Shown here: positions 40,250 to 49,210 of the stretch, one piece after another
How the letters are laid out: every line of letters begins with the position of its first letter
Numbering within the stretch: position 1 is the stretch's first letter
From: Paenibacillus melissococcoides
Lineage (GTDB): Bacteria; Bacillota; Bacilli; Paenibacillales; Paenibacillaceae
Assembly (NCBI GenBank): GCA_944800085.1
Contig: CALYLO010000009.1
Coordinates: 38,501-102,500 of the forward strand
Direction of reading: 5' to 3'
DNA length: 64,000 nucleotides
Position numbers and translations under genes: made by a program
The notes under the pieces: model-generated
Database searches by the model: none
Told to the model about the DNA's origin: nothing
The model's input: only the letters and a program-made list of their open reading frames with translations

Positions 40250-41041
40250 ATGAAGGACACACATCGCGGACTCGCCCTGTTTACGGCTCTCGTCTTTGTC
40301 TTTTTGCTGGGGCCGCTGCTTATCATTATGGCTACGTCGTTCGGAGACAGCTCCGTGCTCAAATTTCCGCCGGAAGGCTTCTCCTTCCGCTGGTACCGCA
40401 ATATTTTCGACGTCGAGATGTTCATGACGACGTTCAAGGTGACGATTGTCGTCGCGCTGGCGGGGAACCTGATCGCGCTTCTCATCGGCGTTCCCGCCGC
40501 TTATGCCCTCAGCCGCTTCCATTTCCGGGGCAAAGGGCTGCTCAATTCGATTTTCATCTCGCCCATCCTGATACCGGGCGTCGTGCTCGGCTTCACGATG
40601 CTGAAATATTTGGTCGTTCAGTTCCAATTGCCGATTTACACCAGCCTGTTAATCGGTCATATCGTACTGATGCTGCCGTTCATCATTCGCGTCATCGCAT
40701 CGAGCTTGTCGAACTTCGACTATGCGGTCGAGGAAGCGTCCATGAGTCTGGGCGCCAGCCGCCTGAAGACCTTCTTCACGGTCGTGCTGCCGAATATCCG
40801 CTCGGGACTGATCGCGGGCGTGCTGCTCGCGTTCCTCGAATCGTTCAATAACGTCGACATCTCGGTCTTCATGACCGGACCGGGGGTCAGCACGCTGCCG
40901 ATCCAGATGCTGACCTATGTCGAGAACTATTTCGACCCGACCATTGCCGCCATCTCGGTGCTGCTGATGGTGGTGACGGCCCTGCTGATGTTCTTGATCG
41001 AGCGCCTGATGGGACTCTCCTACTTCACGAAAAATAACTAG
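40250..41041 (+). CDS. ABC transporter permease (PotC-like)
   Basis: 263 residues, six membrane helices, EAA loop YAVEEASMSLGASRLKTFFT near residue 160. ATG 40250 is 5 bp after the previous stop, with GAAGGGGTAACGAAC overlapping that gene's end. Frames upstream of this ATG lie in another reading of the PotB-like gene. Confidence 0.9.
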   Translation: MKDTHRGLALFTALVFVFLLGPLLIIMATSFGDSSVLKFPPEGFSFRWYRNIFDVEMFMTTFKVTIVVALAGNLIALLIGVPAAYALSRFHFRGKGLLNSIFISPILIPGVVLGFTMLKYLVVQFQLPIYTSLLIGHIVLMLPFIIRVIASSLSNFDYAVEEASMSLGASRLKTFFTVVLPNIRSGLIAGVLLAFLESFNNVDISVFMTGPGVSTLPIQMLTYVENYFDPTIAAISVLLMVVTALLMFLIERLMGLSYFTKNN

Positions 41042-41063
41042 CATAAACGGAGGCCTGACGACC

Positions 41064-42227
41064 ATGGAATACCTTTCCTTGCAAAATATAGCGGTAGCTT
41101 ATGAAAAAAATACGATTTTAAAAGATTTCTCGCTCAATATTCAGGAAGGGGAGCTGATCTCCCTGCTCGGCCCTTCGGGCTGCGGCAAGACGACGACGCT
41201 CCGCCTCATCGCCGGCTTCCTGGAGGCGAAGGACGGCAAGTTCATGTTCAAGGGCAAGGATTACACCAAAAAGCCCGTGAACAAGCGGAACTTCGGCTTC
41301 GTCTTCCAGAGCTATGCCCTGTTCCCGCATATGACCGTGTTCGACAATGTCGCTTATGGCCTGCGCCTGCGGAAGGTCGACAAGGCGGAGATCGGGAAGC
41401 GCGTCCTCGCCATGCTGGAGATCGTCAATCTGAAGGGCTTCGAGAAGCGCTTCCCGGGCGAGCTCTCCGGCGGTCAGCGCCAGCGCGTCGCGATTGCCCG
41501 CGCGCTCGTCATCGAGCCGGATCTGCTGCTGTTCGATGAGCCGCTCAGCAACCTGGACGCCAATCTGCGCGTCAACATGCGCGTCGAGATCCGGCGCATT
41601 CAGAAGCAGCTTGGCATAACGACCGTCTATGTCTCGCATGATCAGGAGGAATGCTTCTCGATTTCGGACAAGGTGGCGATTATGAACAAAGGCATCATCG
41701 AACAGTTAGACGCGCCGGCGAACATCTACAAATACCCGGCTACCGAATTCGTCGCCCGCTTCATCGGGTTCAACAACTTCATCGCATTCGGAGCCATGAA
41801 GCAGGACGGCAACGCCATCACCCTCGAAGGGGAAGGAGATGTGCGGCTGCAGGTCATCCACCGCTCCGGCCATCCGATTACCGATGCGATGAAAGGCGCC
41901 ATCCGGCCCGATGATCTGATCGTGCTGGCCGAAGGCGAGCTGAACGGCTTCGCCGACAGCGGAGCTGGCGGGCTGAATGGCGCCGCCGGCAAGGAAGCCG
42001 GAGTGATAGGAGGACTGACCTCCGAGGAGCTGGCTGCAGGCTGGAATACGATTCCCGGCCGCATCAAAATCAGCACCTTCCTGGGTCGAAGCTATCAATA
42101 TGTCGTGGAGACGGCTCTTGGCGACTTCACCGTCAACCGGGAAATGGAACAGCCATTCGAACGCGGCATCGCGGTCAAGCTGGTGCTCCCGAAAGAAAAG
42201 GTGGTCCTGGTTCGCGCCGAAGCGTAA
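41064..42227 (+). CDS. ABC transporter ATP-binding protein (PotA-like)
   Basis: 387 residues. Walker A GPSGCGKTTTL near residue 38, signature LSGGQRQRVA near residue 135, Walker B LLLFDEPLSNLDA, H-loop VYVSHDQEE. The C-terminal TOBE-type regulatory domain is interrupted by a Gly/Ala-rich insertion (about residues 292-320). It energises the two preceding permeases. GGAGG precedes the ATG 22 bp after the upstream stop. Last gene of the importer operon. Confidence 0.92.
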   Translation: MEYLSLQNIAVAYEKNTILKDFSLNIQEGELISLLGPSGCGKTTTLRLIAGFLEAKDGKFMFKGKDYTKKPVNKRNFGFVFQSYALFPHMTVFDNVAYGLRLRKVDKAEIGKRVLAMLEIVNLKGFEKRFPGELSGGQRQRVAIARALVIEPDLLLFDEPLSNLDANLRVNMRVEIRRIQKQLGITTVYVSHDQEECFSISDKVAIMNKGIIEQLDAPANIYKYPATEFVARFIGFNNFIAFGAMKQDGNAITLEGEGDVRLQVIHRSGHPITDAMKGAIRPDDLIVLAEGELNGFADSGAGGLNGAAGKEAGVIGGLTSEELAAGWNTIPGRIKISTFLGRSYQYVVETALGDFTVNREMEQPFERGIAVKLVLPKEKVVLVRAEA

Positions 42228-42695
42228 GCGCGCGAGGGAACATATGCGAACATCGTATTTGGACCTAAGCCTTGGCGATTCAGTAACGTGTTAGTGGCGT
42301 ACTTATGCCTTATGTATACCGTTACCATGCTGTAAACAAGGTGAAATAACCGGATCAATGCTGAAGTCTATGGTGATTCTGTATGTTTCATTGCTGAAGT
42401 CTATGGTGACTCGGTATGTTTCATTGCTGAAGTCTATGGTGACTGAGTATGATTCATTGCTGAAGTCTATGCTGATTTAGTACGTTTCAGGTCCCTGTCG
42501 ACTTCGGTGCTATGTCACTGCTGAGATCCGTGCCACATTCAGTACCATCCAGCGCGGAATGACAAATAGCGAATTTCGTACTATCCACGCCTTACCGAAG
42601 CACTGCTCAATCTTTACGGAATCAAAGCTGAGAATGCCGTCTGACTGGAGAACGACGAATGACGATAGAACGAGGACAACGAGGAGAGTGCAGCC
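42228..42695. other. intergenic region before ade, includes minisatellite B
   Basis: No gene. It holds the 33-bp tandem repeat described separately, and presumably the ade promoter, which I cannot place confidently. AGGAGAG at about 42683-42689 is the ade ribosome binding site. Confidence 0.5.
42359..42490 (+). repeat. 33-bp tandem repeat, four copies (minisatellite B)
   Basis: Units start at 42359, 42392, 42425 and 42458, exactly 33 bp apart and contiguous. Consensus begins TGCTGAAGTCTATGGTGACT and ends with a variable TATGTTTCAT. The fourth unit is the most diverged. The core is CTGA-N6-TGGTGA-CT. Confidence 0.9.
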
Positions 42696-44411
42696 ATGAA
42701 GATCGATTTGTTGATAAAAGAAGTGCAAGTATTCAACGTATACCTGAAGCGGTTCGTGCCGGGCAATGTCGCCGTGCTTGACGGGCGCTGCCTGTATGTT
42801 GGCCAGCGCGGGGAAGAGACATTCGAGGCGGCGCAAACGGTGGAAGGCCGCGGCCGCTATCTGATTCCGGGCCTGGTCGATATCCATCTGCATATCGAGA
42901 GCACGATGGTGACGCCGCATACGTTTTCGCACGGAATTATTCGCAACGGCGTGACGACTATCGTCTCCGAGCCGCATGAGATGGCCAATGTATTCGGTCT
43001 TGAGGGCGTGCAGGAAATGATCCGGGCCAGCGAAGGCTGCGCCGCCGATATTTTGTACGCTATTCCGAGCTCGGTTCCGTCCACCCCGCTGGAGACGGCG
43101 GGCGGCGAGATCGATATCGAGCATATCGATGCGCTGCTGCAGGAAGAGAGCGTCGTCTGCCTCGGGGAGATCATGAACTCGGTCGACGTGCTGCGCGATC
43201 CGGACTGCAAGACGAACCGCATCCTCAATCATGTCCGCTCGCACTATCCGAAGCTGGTCATCGAGGGGCATACGCCGAAGAAGCTGGTCGATCTGGAACT
43301 GGCCCGCTTCATGTTCGCGAGCGTCGATTCCGACCATACGGAACAGGCGCCGGCCAGCATGCGCGACCGGTTGGCGAACGGCATGTTCCTCGAGATTCAG
43401 GAGAAATCGATGACGCCGGACATCATGAAGATTTTAATCGAGGAAGACGTGGCGGAGCTGTTCTGTTTCGTAACGGATGATGTCATGGCCGATTCCTTCA
43501 TTCAGGACGGGCACCTGAACCATATCGTGCGCAAGGCGATCGCGATGGGGATGGCGCCGGAGCGGGCGATCTACGCGGCGACCTACACGCCGGCCCGGCG
43601 CATGCAGCTGCATGACCGCGGCGCCATCGCTCCGAACAAGACGGCGGACTTCGTCCTGCTCAGCAACCTGGAGCAATTCGCGATCGACGCCGTGTACAAG
43701 AACGGGCGGCTGGCATATGAGGCCGGAGCGCCTTACGAGCAAGCGGAAGCCGCTCGCCGCTTTCCGGCCCATTTCTATCGCAGCGTCCAGCTTGCCGAGA
43801 TGACCGCAGCCGACTTCGAGGTCCGGATCGAAGCCGAGGACGGAACCCATTCGTGCCGCGTGATGGAAGTCGTGAACGGCACGACGAATACGAACGAGCT
43901 GCACAAGCCGGTCGAGGTAGCTGACGGCCATCTCCAATGGGAGGCCAGCCCGTACGGGCTCATCGCGACATTCGAGCGCTATGGCAAAAACGGCAACCGC
44001 GCATACGGCCTGATTACCGGCAATACCATTAAGCGCGGCGCCATCGCGACGACGTATTCGCATGACAACCACAACCTGCTCGTCGTCGGCCACTCCGCCG
44101 AGGATATGGCGCTTGCCGCCAACACGGTCATTGCCGATCAAGGCGGCTTCTGCGTCGTGGCGGACGGCAAGGTAATCGCTCATGTGCCGCTTCCGGTCGG
44201 CGGCATTCTGTCGGAGCAGCCGCTCGACCAATTCGGCCCGGCAGTGAAGCGGCTGCGCGAAGCGATGGAGTCCCTCGGGTACGAGCACTATAACCCGATT
44301 ATGTCTCTCAGCACGCACTCGCTTCCGGTCAGCCCTTCGCTCAAAATCACCGATCTCGGACTGATTGACGTCGAAGCGGGCGCCGTCGTTCCGCTGCTGG
44401 TCGAAAAATAA
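42696..44411 (+). CDS. ade: adenine deaminase
   Basis: 571 residues, amidohydrolase superfamily. Deaminates adenine to hypoxanthine. Metal-binding motif GLVDIHLHIESTMVTP near residues 61-75, conserved SEPHEMANVFG, the GEIMN segment with the carboxylate, then HTPKK and a C-terminal ADE-specific domain ending in ISFLSLPV-like residues (here SLSTHSLPVSPSLKITD). It sits next to a hypoxanthine/guanine permease, so the block feeds purine salvage. Confidence 0.95.
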   Translation: MKIDLLIKEVQVFNVYLKRFVPGNVAVLDGRCLYVGQRGEETFEAAQTVEGRGRYLIPGLVDIHLHIESTMVTPHTFSHGIIRNGVTTIVSEPHEMANVFGLEGVQEMIRASEGCAADILYAIPSSVPSTPLETAGGEIDIEHIDALLQEESVVCLGEIMNSVDVLRDPDCKTNRILNHVRSHYPKLVIEGHTPKKLVDLELARFMFASVDSDHTEQAPASMRDRLANGMFLEIQEKSMTPDIMKILIEEDVAELFCFVTDDVMADSFIQDGHLNHIVRKAIAMGMAPERAIYAATYTPARRMQLHDRGAIAPNKTADFVLLSNLEQFAIDAVYKNGRLAYEAGAPYEQAEAARRFPAHFYRSVQLAEMTAADFEVRIEAEDGTHSCRVMEVVNGTTNTNELHKPVEVADGHLQWEASPYGLIATFERYGKNGNRAYGLITGNTIKRGAIATTYSHDNHNLLVVGHSAEDMALAANTVIADQGGFCVVADGKVIAHVPLPVGGILSEQPLDQFGPAVKRLREAMESLGYEHYNPIMSLSTHSLPVSPSLKITDLGLIDVEAGAVVPLLVEK

Positions 44412-44570
44412 GCCGCCGCCCTCAGTGGCGCCAACAGGTTGCGACATTGATCCAATCATCCATTCCCTTTGGCAGCTCACATCATCGGTTCGGGCAGATG
44501 GGTCACCTGGCCATCGTCTCGCAACCGGCCGTTACCTTTGTGCCTAGGCTGCTGGATTGGATCGGCTCAC

Positions 44571-44607
44571 GCGCCGGCTGACATTTTTTATGTCGGCCGG
44601 CGTTTCT
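44571..44607 (+). terminator. terminator-like hairpin downstream of ade
   Basis: GCCGGCTGACA/TGTCGGCCGGC stem around a T-rich loop, followed by GTTTCTT. It is 160 bp after the ade stop. Confidence 0.55.
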
Positions 44608-44784
44608 TGTTCGGGGTGGCGCCTTAAGTTGGCCGACGCTTTTTTGGTGACGCCGTTACGTCGAGCGGCGCTTGCTTCATGCCCGTCGGTGCTATATGTG
44701 CTTGTATTGCATTGTCTAAGTATTCACCATTATCATATGATGATTCCGCCCTCCTTCCCAAGTCCCACTCCTAGTTCCAGCCTT

Positions 44785-45440
44785 ATGATCAGAATCCCAC
44801 TCGCTCAGGGTTCCTTCCCATCCGTTCACAATACTCTCTCAAGTCACCATGCATCTCTTAAGCTTCTCTCATATACTTGTGCTGATTATCCCAGCCACTC
44901 AGGCTGCAAGAATGAGCATCTCGGCAAATTCCTACCGTTCAGGACTCATGCACAACCTTCCAAATGAATAATCCAACGCTCCATGTACTCCTTCGACCTT
45001 ATGATGGTCCTCCCAATGGCTCAGGTGCTTCTACGATCCTATAGCAGACTCCCAGCGACTCAGGTGCTTCCTACGATCCTATGGCAGTCTCCCAGCGCCT
45101 CAGGTGCTTCTAACGATCCTCTGGCAGACTCCCAGCGACTCAGGTGCTTCCTACGATCCTATGGCAGTCTCCCAGCGCCTCAGGGGCTTCTAACGATCCT
45201 ATGGCAGTCTCCCAGTGATTCAGGTGCTTCCTAGGATCCTATGGTAGTCACCTAACTCTTCAGGTTTTTCCTACAACTCTACGAAAATCTCCCAACGTCT
45301 CAGGATTTCCCTGCGATCCTGCGTCCTACTATGATTCATTTAACTATTCAGGTATTTCATGACCATACGATAAATGATTTGACGATTCAGGTATTCCCTA
45401 CAATCTTGCGGCCTTACGATAAATCTCCCAACCCTTCAGG
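44785..45440 (-). repeat. ~40-bp tandem repeat (minisatellite C), best copies 45020-45300
   Basis: Well-conserved units begin (plus-strand coordinates) at 45020, 45059, 45099, 45139, 45179, 45219, 45259 and 45299. Diverged copies lie on both sides, near 44795, 44890, 44930, 45348, 45386 and 45435. Read on the minus strand each unit is CCTGA-GTCGCT-GGGAGACTG followed by about 20 bp including CCATAGGATCGTAGGAAG. The core CCTGA-N6-GGGAGA-CTG matches minisatellite A. Confidence 0.85.
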
Positions 45441-45633
45441 GAATTGAAGACATTAAGACAGACATTTCAGTCGTTCAGTGAGCGAGGGTCCACATCTTCC
45501 TTTTTGCTGGTGATATTATCCTCAAAAAATATGCATAATTCCATTAACACACTTGACTTGGAAACATATGTTTGGTATCTTCTATATAAGAACATACGTT
45601 TGTGGTTATGCAATATTAAAGGGGGGCGCTGTG

Positions 45634-46551
45634 GTGAAAGACTTGTTGGGTGTTAGCACTTTGGAGGAAGTGATGAATCGTTTTCCGACGGAGGCATCTT
45701 GTGTTCCTGTTCTGTTTTCGTTCAAATGGCCTCATGGCTTCCGCTGCCCGAATTGCCGACATCCCAAGGCTTACGTGATCCGAACACGGCGGCTTCCTCT
45801 GTATGAATGCGGCTCTTGCCGCCATCAGACGTCCTTGACTGCAGGAACGATTTTTGAAGGCAGCAGAACCTCTTTGCGGAAGTGGATTGTCGCAATTTGG
45901 CTCGTCTCTAATCCAAAGGAAGGCATTAATGCGGTCAGATTGCGTTCGATTATTGATGTCACTTACAAGACAGCATGGTCAATGCTGCATAAAATTCGTA
46001 CCGCGATTAGCTGTGCCGATGAAGAGAAGCGGCTTGAAGAGCATGTGCATGGATTTATTGCCTTCAACGGTCCTAGATTATATCCAAGTGTCGATCTTGC
46101 GCCCCGGGAGCAACCGATTATCGTGGCGGCTTCACTGGCTCCAAATGGGGAGGGACTACACTACAAAATGAAGCAGGTGAACCGCCGGCACATGTCCGGC
46201 AAGCTGCTGCTTCCTTGCGGCCGCGATCGTTTTATCGAAGAACATATTTCCGCGCCGGAGTGGAACGTTTCTATTATCCGCCAACGATTTCGGGTCAAGC
46301 ATAACAGCCCATTGTATGCCGTGTTTCGGCGAGCGCAGCGATGGTTATGCGATACGTTCCGTGGGATAAGCGGCAAGTATTTGCAGTATTATCTGGATGA
46401 ATTTTGCTACAGGGAAAATTGCAGGGCAGGCGAAACGGCAGGATGGGAACCCTTGGCCACGATATGTTGTGCAGACAACGGGGCAAGACAGCGGTACTTA
46501 TGGCGGACAACCTCCTCCCTGAGCTGTGGCCGCTACCTTGCGGCTGCCTGA
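45634..46551 (+). CDS. IS1595-like transposase with degenerate catalytic triad
   Basis: About 305 residues from GTG 45634, with AAAGGGGGG 7 bp upstream. A GTG at 45631 is also possible. N-terminal IS1595 zinc ribbon CPNC-x18-CGSC (FRCPNCRHPKAYVIRTRRLP region) and HTH (TYKTAWSMLHKIRTAI) are intact. At the place where IS1595 enzymes have the first catalytic Asp (DETYxGG) this protein reads GFIAFNGPRLYPS. The last acidic motif is kept (QYYLDEFCYRENC). No flanking inverted repeats were recognised. It may be a dead single copy or a domesticated DNA-binding protein. Confidence 0.75.
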   Translation: MKDLLGVSTLEEVMNRFPTEASCVPVLFSFKWPHGFRCPNCRHPKAYVIRTRRLPLYECGSCRHQTSLTAGTIFEGSRTSLRKWIVAIWLVSNPKEGINAVRLRSIIDVTYKTAWSMLHKIRTAISCADEEKRLEEHVHGFIAFNGPRLYPSVDLAPREQPIIVAASLAPNGEGLHYKMKQVNRRHMSGKLLLPCGRDRFIEEHISAPEWNVSIIRQRFRVKHNSPLYAVFRRAQRWLCDTFRGISGKYLQYYLDEFCYRENCRAGETAGWEPLATICCADNGARQRYLWRTTSSLSCGRYLAAA

Positions 46552-47103
46552 ATACATATGAGGGTTGATGTCGGCGGTCTATATTAGGTTTTCAAGTGAG
46601 GAGCAATTAGGTGCAGGTTTTTTCATGCCTTTTTTACGTGATCCGGATTTGCAATTTAATTTTTTCAAATATTAATCTGGAAACGAGGCATGACATCTCC
46701 TGTAGAGGATATCAGCTGTCCGTTCCTGAGCGACGGGGATATCGGTTATAAGAGATCAAAGGGGATGTCTTGCTGCCAAGTTAATAATAGCTAAGTATAG
46801 CTAATTAAACCTAGGTAATAGCTAAGTATAGATATACGTAATAGCTAAAGGAAATTAAAGGCAATAGATAGGTAGTAGCCTTTGGTTGTTACTTATCATA
46901 GTTCTAGGGGAAGTCATTTTTTCTCACGATGATTTGGAGATGTATCCTGACTCGTTGGGATACTGCCCATAAGAGTTGTACCCCCCTAATCACAATCGTG
47001 TATGAGAAGCGCGGGAATGCTGAGGGAGTTCGTGATGGTGCAACTCGGGGCTAAGCGGGATACGGGGAGAGCCGGACGGTGCTCCGGCCCTGCCTGTGTG
47101 TTT
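46552..47103. other. intergenic region with short AT-rich direct repeats
   Basis: No gene. TAATAGCTAAGTATAG occurs twice (46785-46800 and 46815-46830), and a shortened GTAATAGCTAAAGG follows near 46838. A GC hairpin GCCGGA/TCCGGC at about 47072-47093 could end the leftward lacI transcript but lacks a T tract. Confidence 0.5.
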
Positions 47104-48107
47104 TTATTTGTCCTGTACCGAAGTAGTGGAGTGGCCCTCCACGAGCTGGGGTTGGAACATGATTTTTTGCTTCGGCATATCCGGGGTGTCGGATTGGCGC
47201 AGCAGCAGTTGAATCGTCTCCTTGGCCATCTCGGGAATCGGCTGCAGTATCGTCGTTAGTCGAGGGACGACGATTCGGGACAGAATCGTATCGTCGAAGC
47301 CGATAATAGATAGATCATTCGGAACGCGCAGCCCGAGCTGCTGGGCGGATTGCATGGAACCGACGGCGAGCAGGTCGTTGCAGGTGAACAATGCCGTGGG
47401 CCGGGCTCGGTTCCGAGCACGCGGGCGGCGCCCTTCAAGCCGTCCTCTAACGATGAATTCACCGTCACGATCCAATCCTCATTGACGGCAATGCCGGCGT
47501 CGATCATCGCCTGCTTCGCGCCGCGCACCCGGTACTCGCCGCTGGGGCTATCCTCCGTGACGATGCCGATCCGACGGTGCCCCAAGGCAGTAAGATGCTG
47601 GATCGCCACGTAGCCTCCTTTGTAATCATCCACGGTAATCGTATGCATGGATAAGGAAGGAATATCTTTGGAGAAGAGCACCACAGGGAAGCCCTCGGGA
47701 ATGCTCTCCTGCAGCAGCGGCCACCGCGAAAATTCACAGGCGACGATAAGGCCGTCAATCTGTTTGCGCTGCAGCAGGGAAATATAGTTAAGGCCTTTGT
47801 CGTCCTTATTGTCGGTGCTGCACATCACGATGCTGTAGCCTTCCGTCTGGGCCTGATCTTCTAAATTGCGAGCGACCTCGGCAAAGAAGGGGTTGGCCAG
47901 ATCCGAGATAAGCAGGCCGAAGGTCGATGTCTTCTTGCCCGTCAACGCCGACGCTACGACGCTCGGCTGGTACTGCAGCTCTTTCATAACATGGATGACC
48001 CGGTCCCGCGTCTTCCCGCTGATGTTGCCGGTTTGATTGACCACCTTGGATACCGTGGCGATGGAGACGCCGGCAGCTTTTGCGACATCATAAATCGTTG
48101 CTTTCAT
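47104..48107 (-). pseudogene. LacI-family regulator of the inositol locus, frameshifted
   Basis: About 334 residues if repaired. Intact HTH ATIYDVAKAAGVSIATVSKV and most of the PBP-like effector domain lie in one frame. Near 47400 (plus coordinates) the reading shifts. The first frame ends in an unrelated tail, while the other continues with RPTALFTCNDLLAVGSMQSA and SIIGFDDTILSRIVVPRLTT. One base is thus gained or lost. Located at the end of the leftward iolG-iolB-lacI transcription unit. If the frameshift is real the repressor lacks its dimer/effector C-terminus, which could leave iol genes deregulated. Confidence 0.85.
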
Positions 48108-48126
48108 AAACGAACCTCTCTAACTG

Positions 48127-48142
48127 GCTTACCGCGTAAACC
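48127..48142 (-). promoter_or_regulatory. LacI-type dyad upstream of the inositol lacI gene
   Basis: GTTTACGCGGTAAGC (minus strand) contains TTTACGCGGTAA, a near-perfect dyad with central CGCG, about 20-35 bp before the regulator's start. Candidate autoregulatory site. Confidence 0.4.
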
Positions 48143-48208
48143 TATCATGCATGCTCCTAGCTATCTCAATTATAGACAACAAAAGGAGAATGGACTACAT
48201 CTACAAAC

Positions 48209-48240
48209 AACAAAAGGAGAATGGACTCATCCATTCTCCT
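48209..48240 (-). terminator. terminator after iolB
   Basis: AGGAGAATGG/CCATTCTCCT stem, 6-nt loop. On the minus strand TTTTGTTG follows. A 20-bp partial copy (CAACAAAAGGAGAATGGACT) lies just beyond at 48178-48197, so the terminator arm is duplicated. Confidence 0.65.
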
Positions 48241-48281
48241 CGATCTTGCCGAATCGTTTTGATGTGGAACGACGAAAAAAA

Positions 48282-49085
48282 CTATTTGGCGAAAAGCCAT
48301 TCGTGAGCCGGATCGTTATGGAATTTCCAGGTCCGCTTCGGGCCTGCCATGACGTTCAAATAATAGGAGTCATAGCCCGGAGGCGCGGAGACGGGATGAT
48401 ACCCTTCCGGAACCAGTACGACGTGCCGGTGAGGGACCGCCATGTTCTCATCGAGCGTGCGGTCGTCGTTGTAGACCCGCTGCATGACGAAGCCCTGTGC
48501 GGGGTTTACTTCGTGGTAGTAGGTCTCCTCCAAATACGACTCCCGCGGCAGAGCGTCCCGGTCATGCTTGTGCGGCGGGTAGCTCGACCAATGTCCCGCA
48601 GGCGTAAAAACCTCCACGACGAGCAGGCTGTCGGCCTCTTTCTGCTCCGGCAATATGTTATGGATATGCCGCTCCATGCTGCCTGAACCGCGCGTCTCTA
48701 CGCCGACATCTTCAGGCGCGATGACGCGGGCAGAGTAAGTTCCCTTGCCCGGCGCCGAGCAGACGGCCAATTCCAGCGCCGTCTCTGCCTGTACGGAGTA
48801 GCGGTCATCGTTCGGCACATAGACGGAGAAGGGAGGGATGCGTTCGAAGACGCTCATTCGATGGCCAAGCGTGCCGAACGATTGCTTGGCGGTCTCGATC
48901 TTCGCCTTGCCGCTCAACAGTACAAGACAGACCTCCCGGTCGCTCGTATCCCGTTCCAAGACCTCGCCCGGTCGCAAGGAATAGACTTCGAAGCCGACAT
49001 ACTCCCAGCCGGCGCTTTGCGGCGTGACCGATAATATCTGGCCGTGTTCGTCTCTCGGTCCAGGTGCAACAATTAATTTCGACAT
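48282..49085 (-). CDS. iolB: 5-deoxy-glucuronate isomerase
   Basis: 267 residues. Double-cupin isomerase converting 5-deoxy-glucuronate to 5-dehydro-2-deoxy-gluconate in myo-inositol breakdown. Metal-binding HKHD in SSYPPHKHDRDALPRESYLE, and HRHVVLVPEGYHPVSAPPGY near the end, are family landmarks. GGAGGAGAG stands before the ATG at 49085. It follows iolG in the leftward unit. Confidence 0.95.
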   Translation of the reverse strand: MSKLIVAPGPRDEHGQILSVTPQSAGWEYVGFEVYSLRPGEVLERDTSDREVCLVLLSGKAKIETAKQSFGTLGHRMSVFERIPPFSVYVPNDDRYSVQAETALELAVCSAPGKGTYSARVIAPEDVGVETRGSGSMERHIHNILPEQKEADSLLVVEVFTPAGHWSSYPPHKHDRDALPRESYLEETYYHEVNPAQGFVMQRVYNDDRTLDENMAVPHRHVVLVPEGYHPVSAPPGYDSYYLNVMAGPKRTWKFHNDPAHEWLFAK

Positions 49086-49210
49086 GAAAGAATCTCTCCT
49101 CCCGAGCCAATAGTAAAAATTCTAAGGGCGGCTTGCTGGGACAGAAGCCCCTGGAGGCTGCTTATTCCGTACATACGGATCACAGCCCGAAGTTCCTGTC
49201 ACGACTTGCT

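Larger units (their letters stand above)
44412..45633. other. 1.2-kb intergenic region with hairpins and minisatellite C
   Basis: No gene. A second hairpin-like remnant follows the ade terminator near 44620-44680. The rest is occupied by degenerate repeats (separate entry). Reading frames across the repeats shift every unit because the period is 40 bp. Confidence 0.6.

Noticed and set aside
44983-45234. 83-codon frame with internal repeats (LPTILWQSPSASGA...)
   Set aside because: It lies entirely in the 40-bp minisatellite, whose period is not a multiple of three, so the peptide changes each unit. No ribosome binding site.
46980-47100. possible group II intron or structured RNA fragment before the inositol lacI
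   Set aside because: A GCCGGA/TCCGGC hairpin is present, but no domain V signature or reverse transcriptase was found, so the resemblance is too weak.
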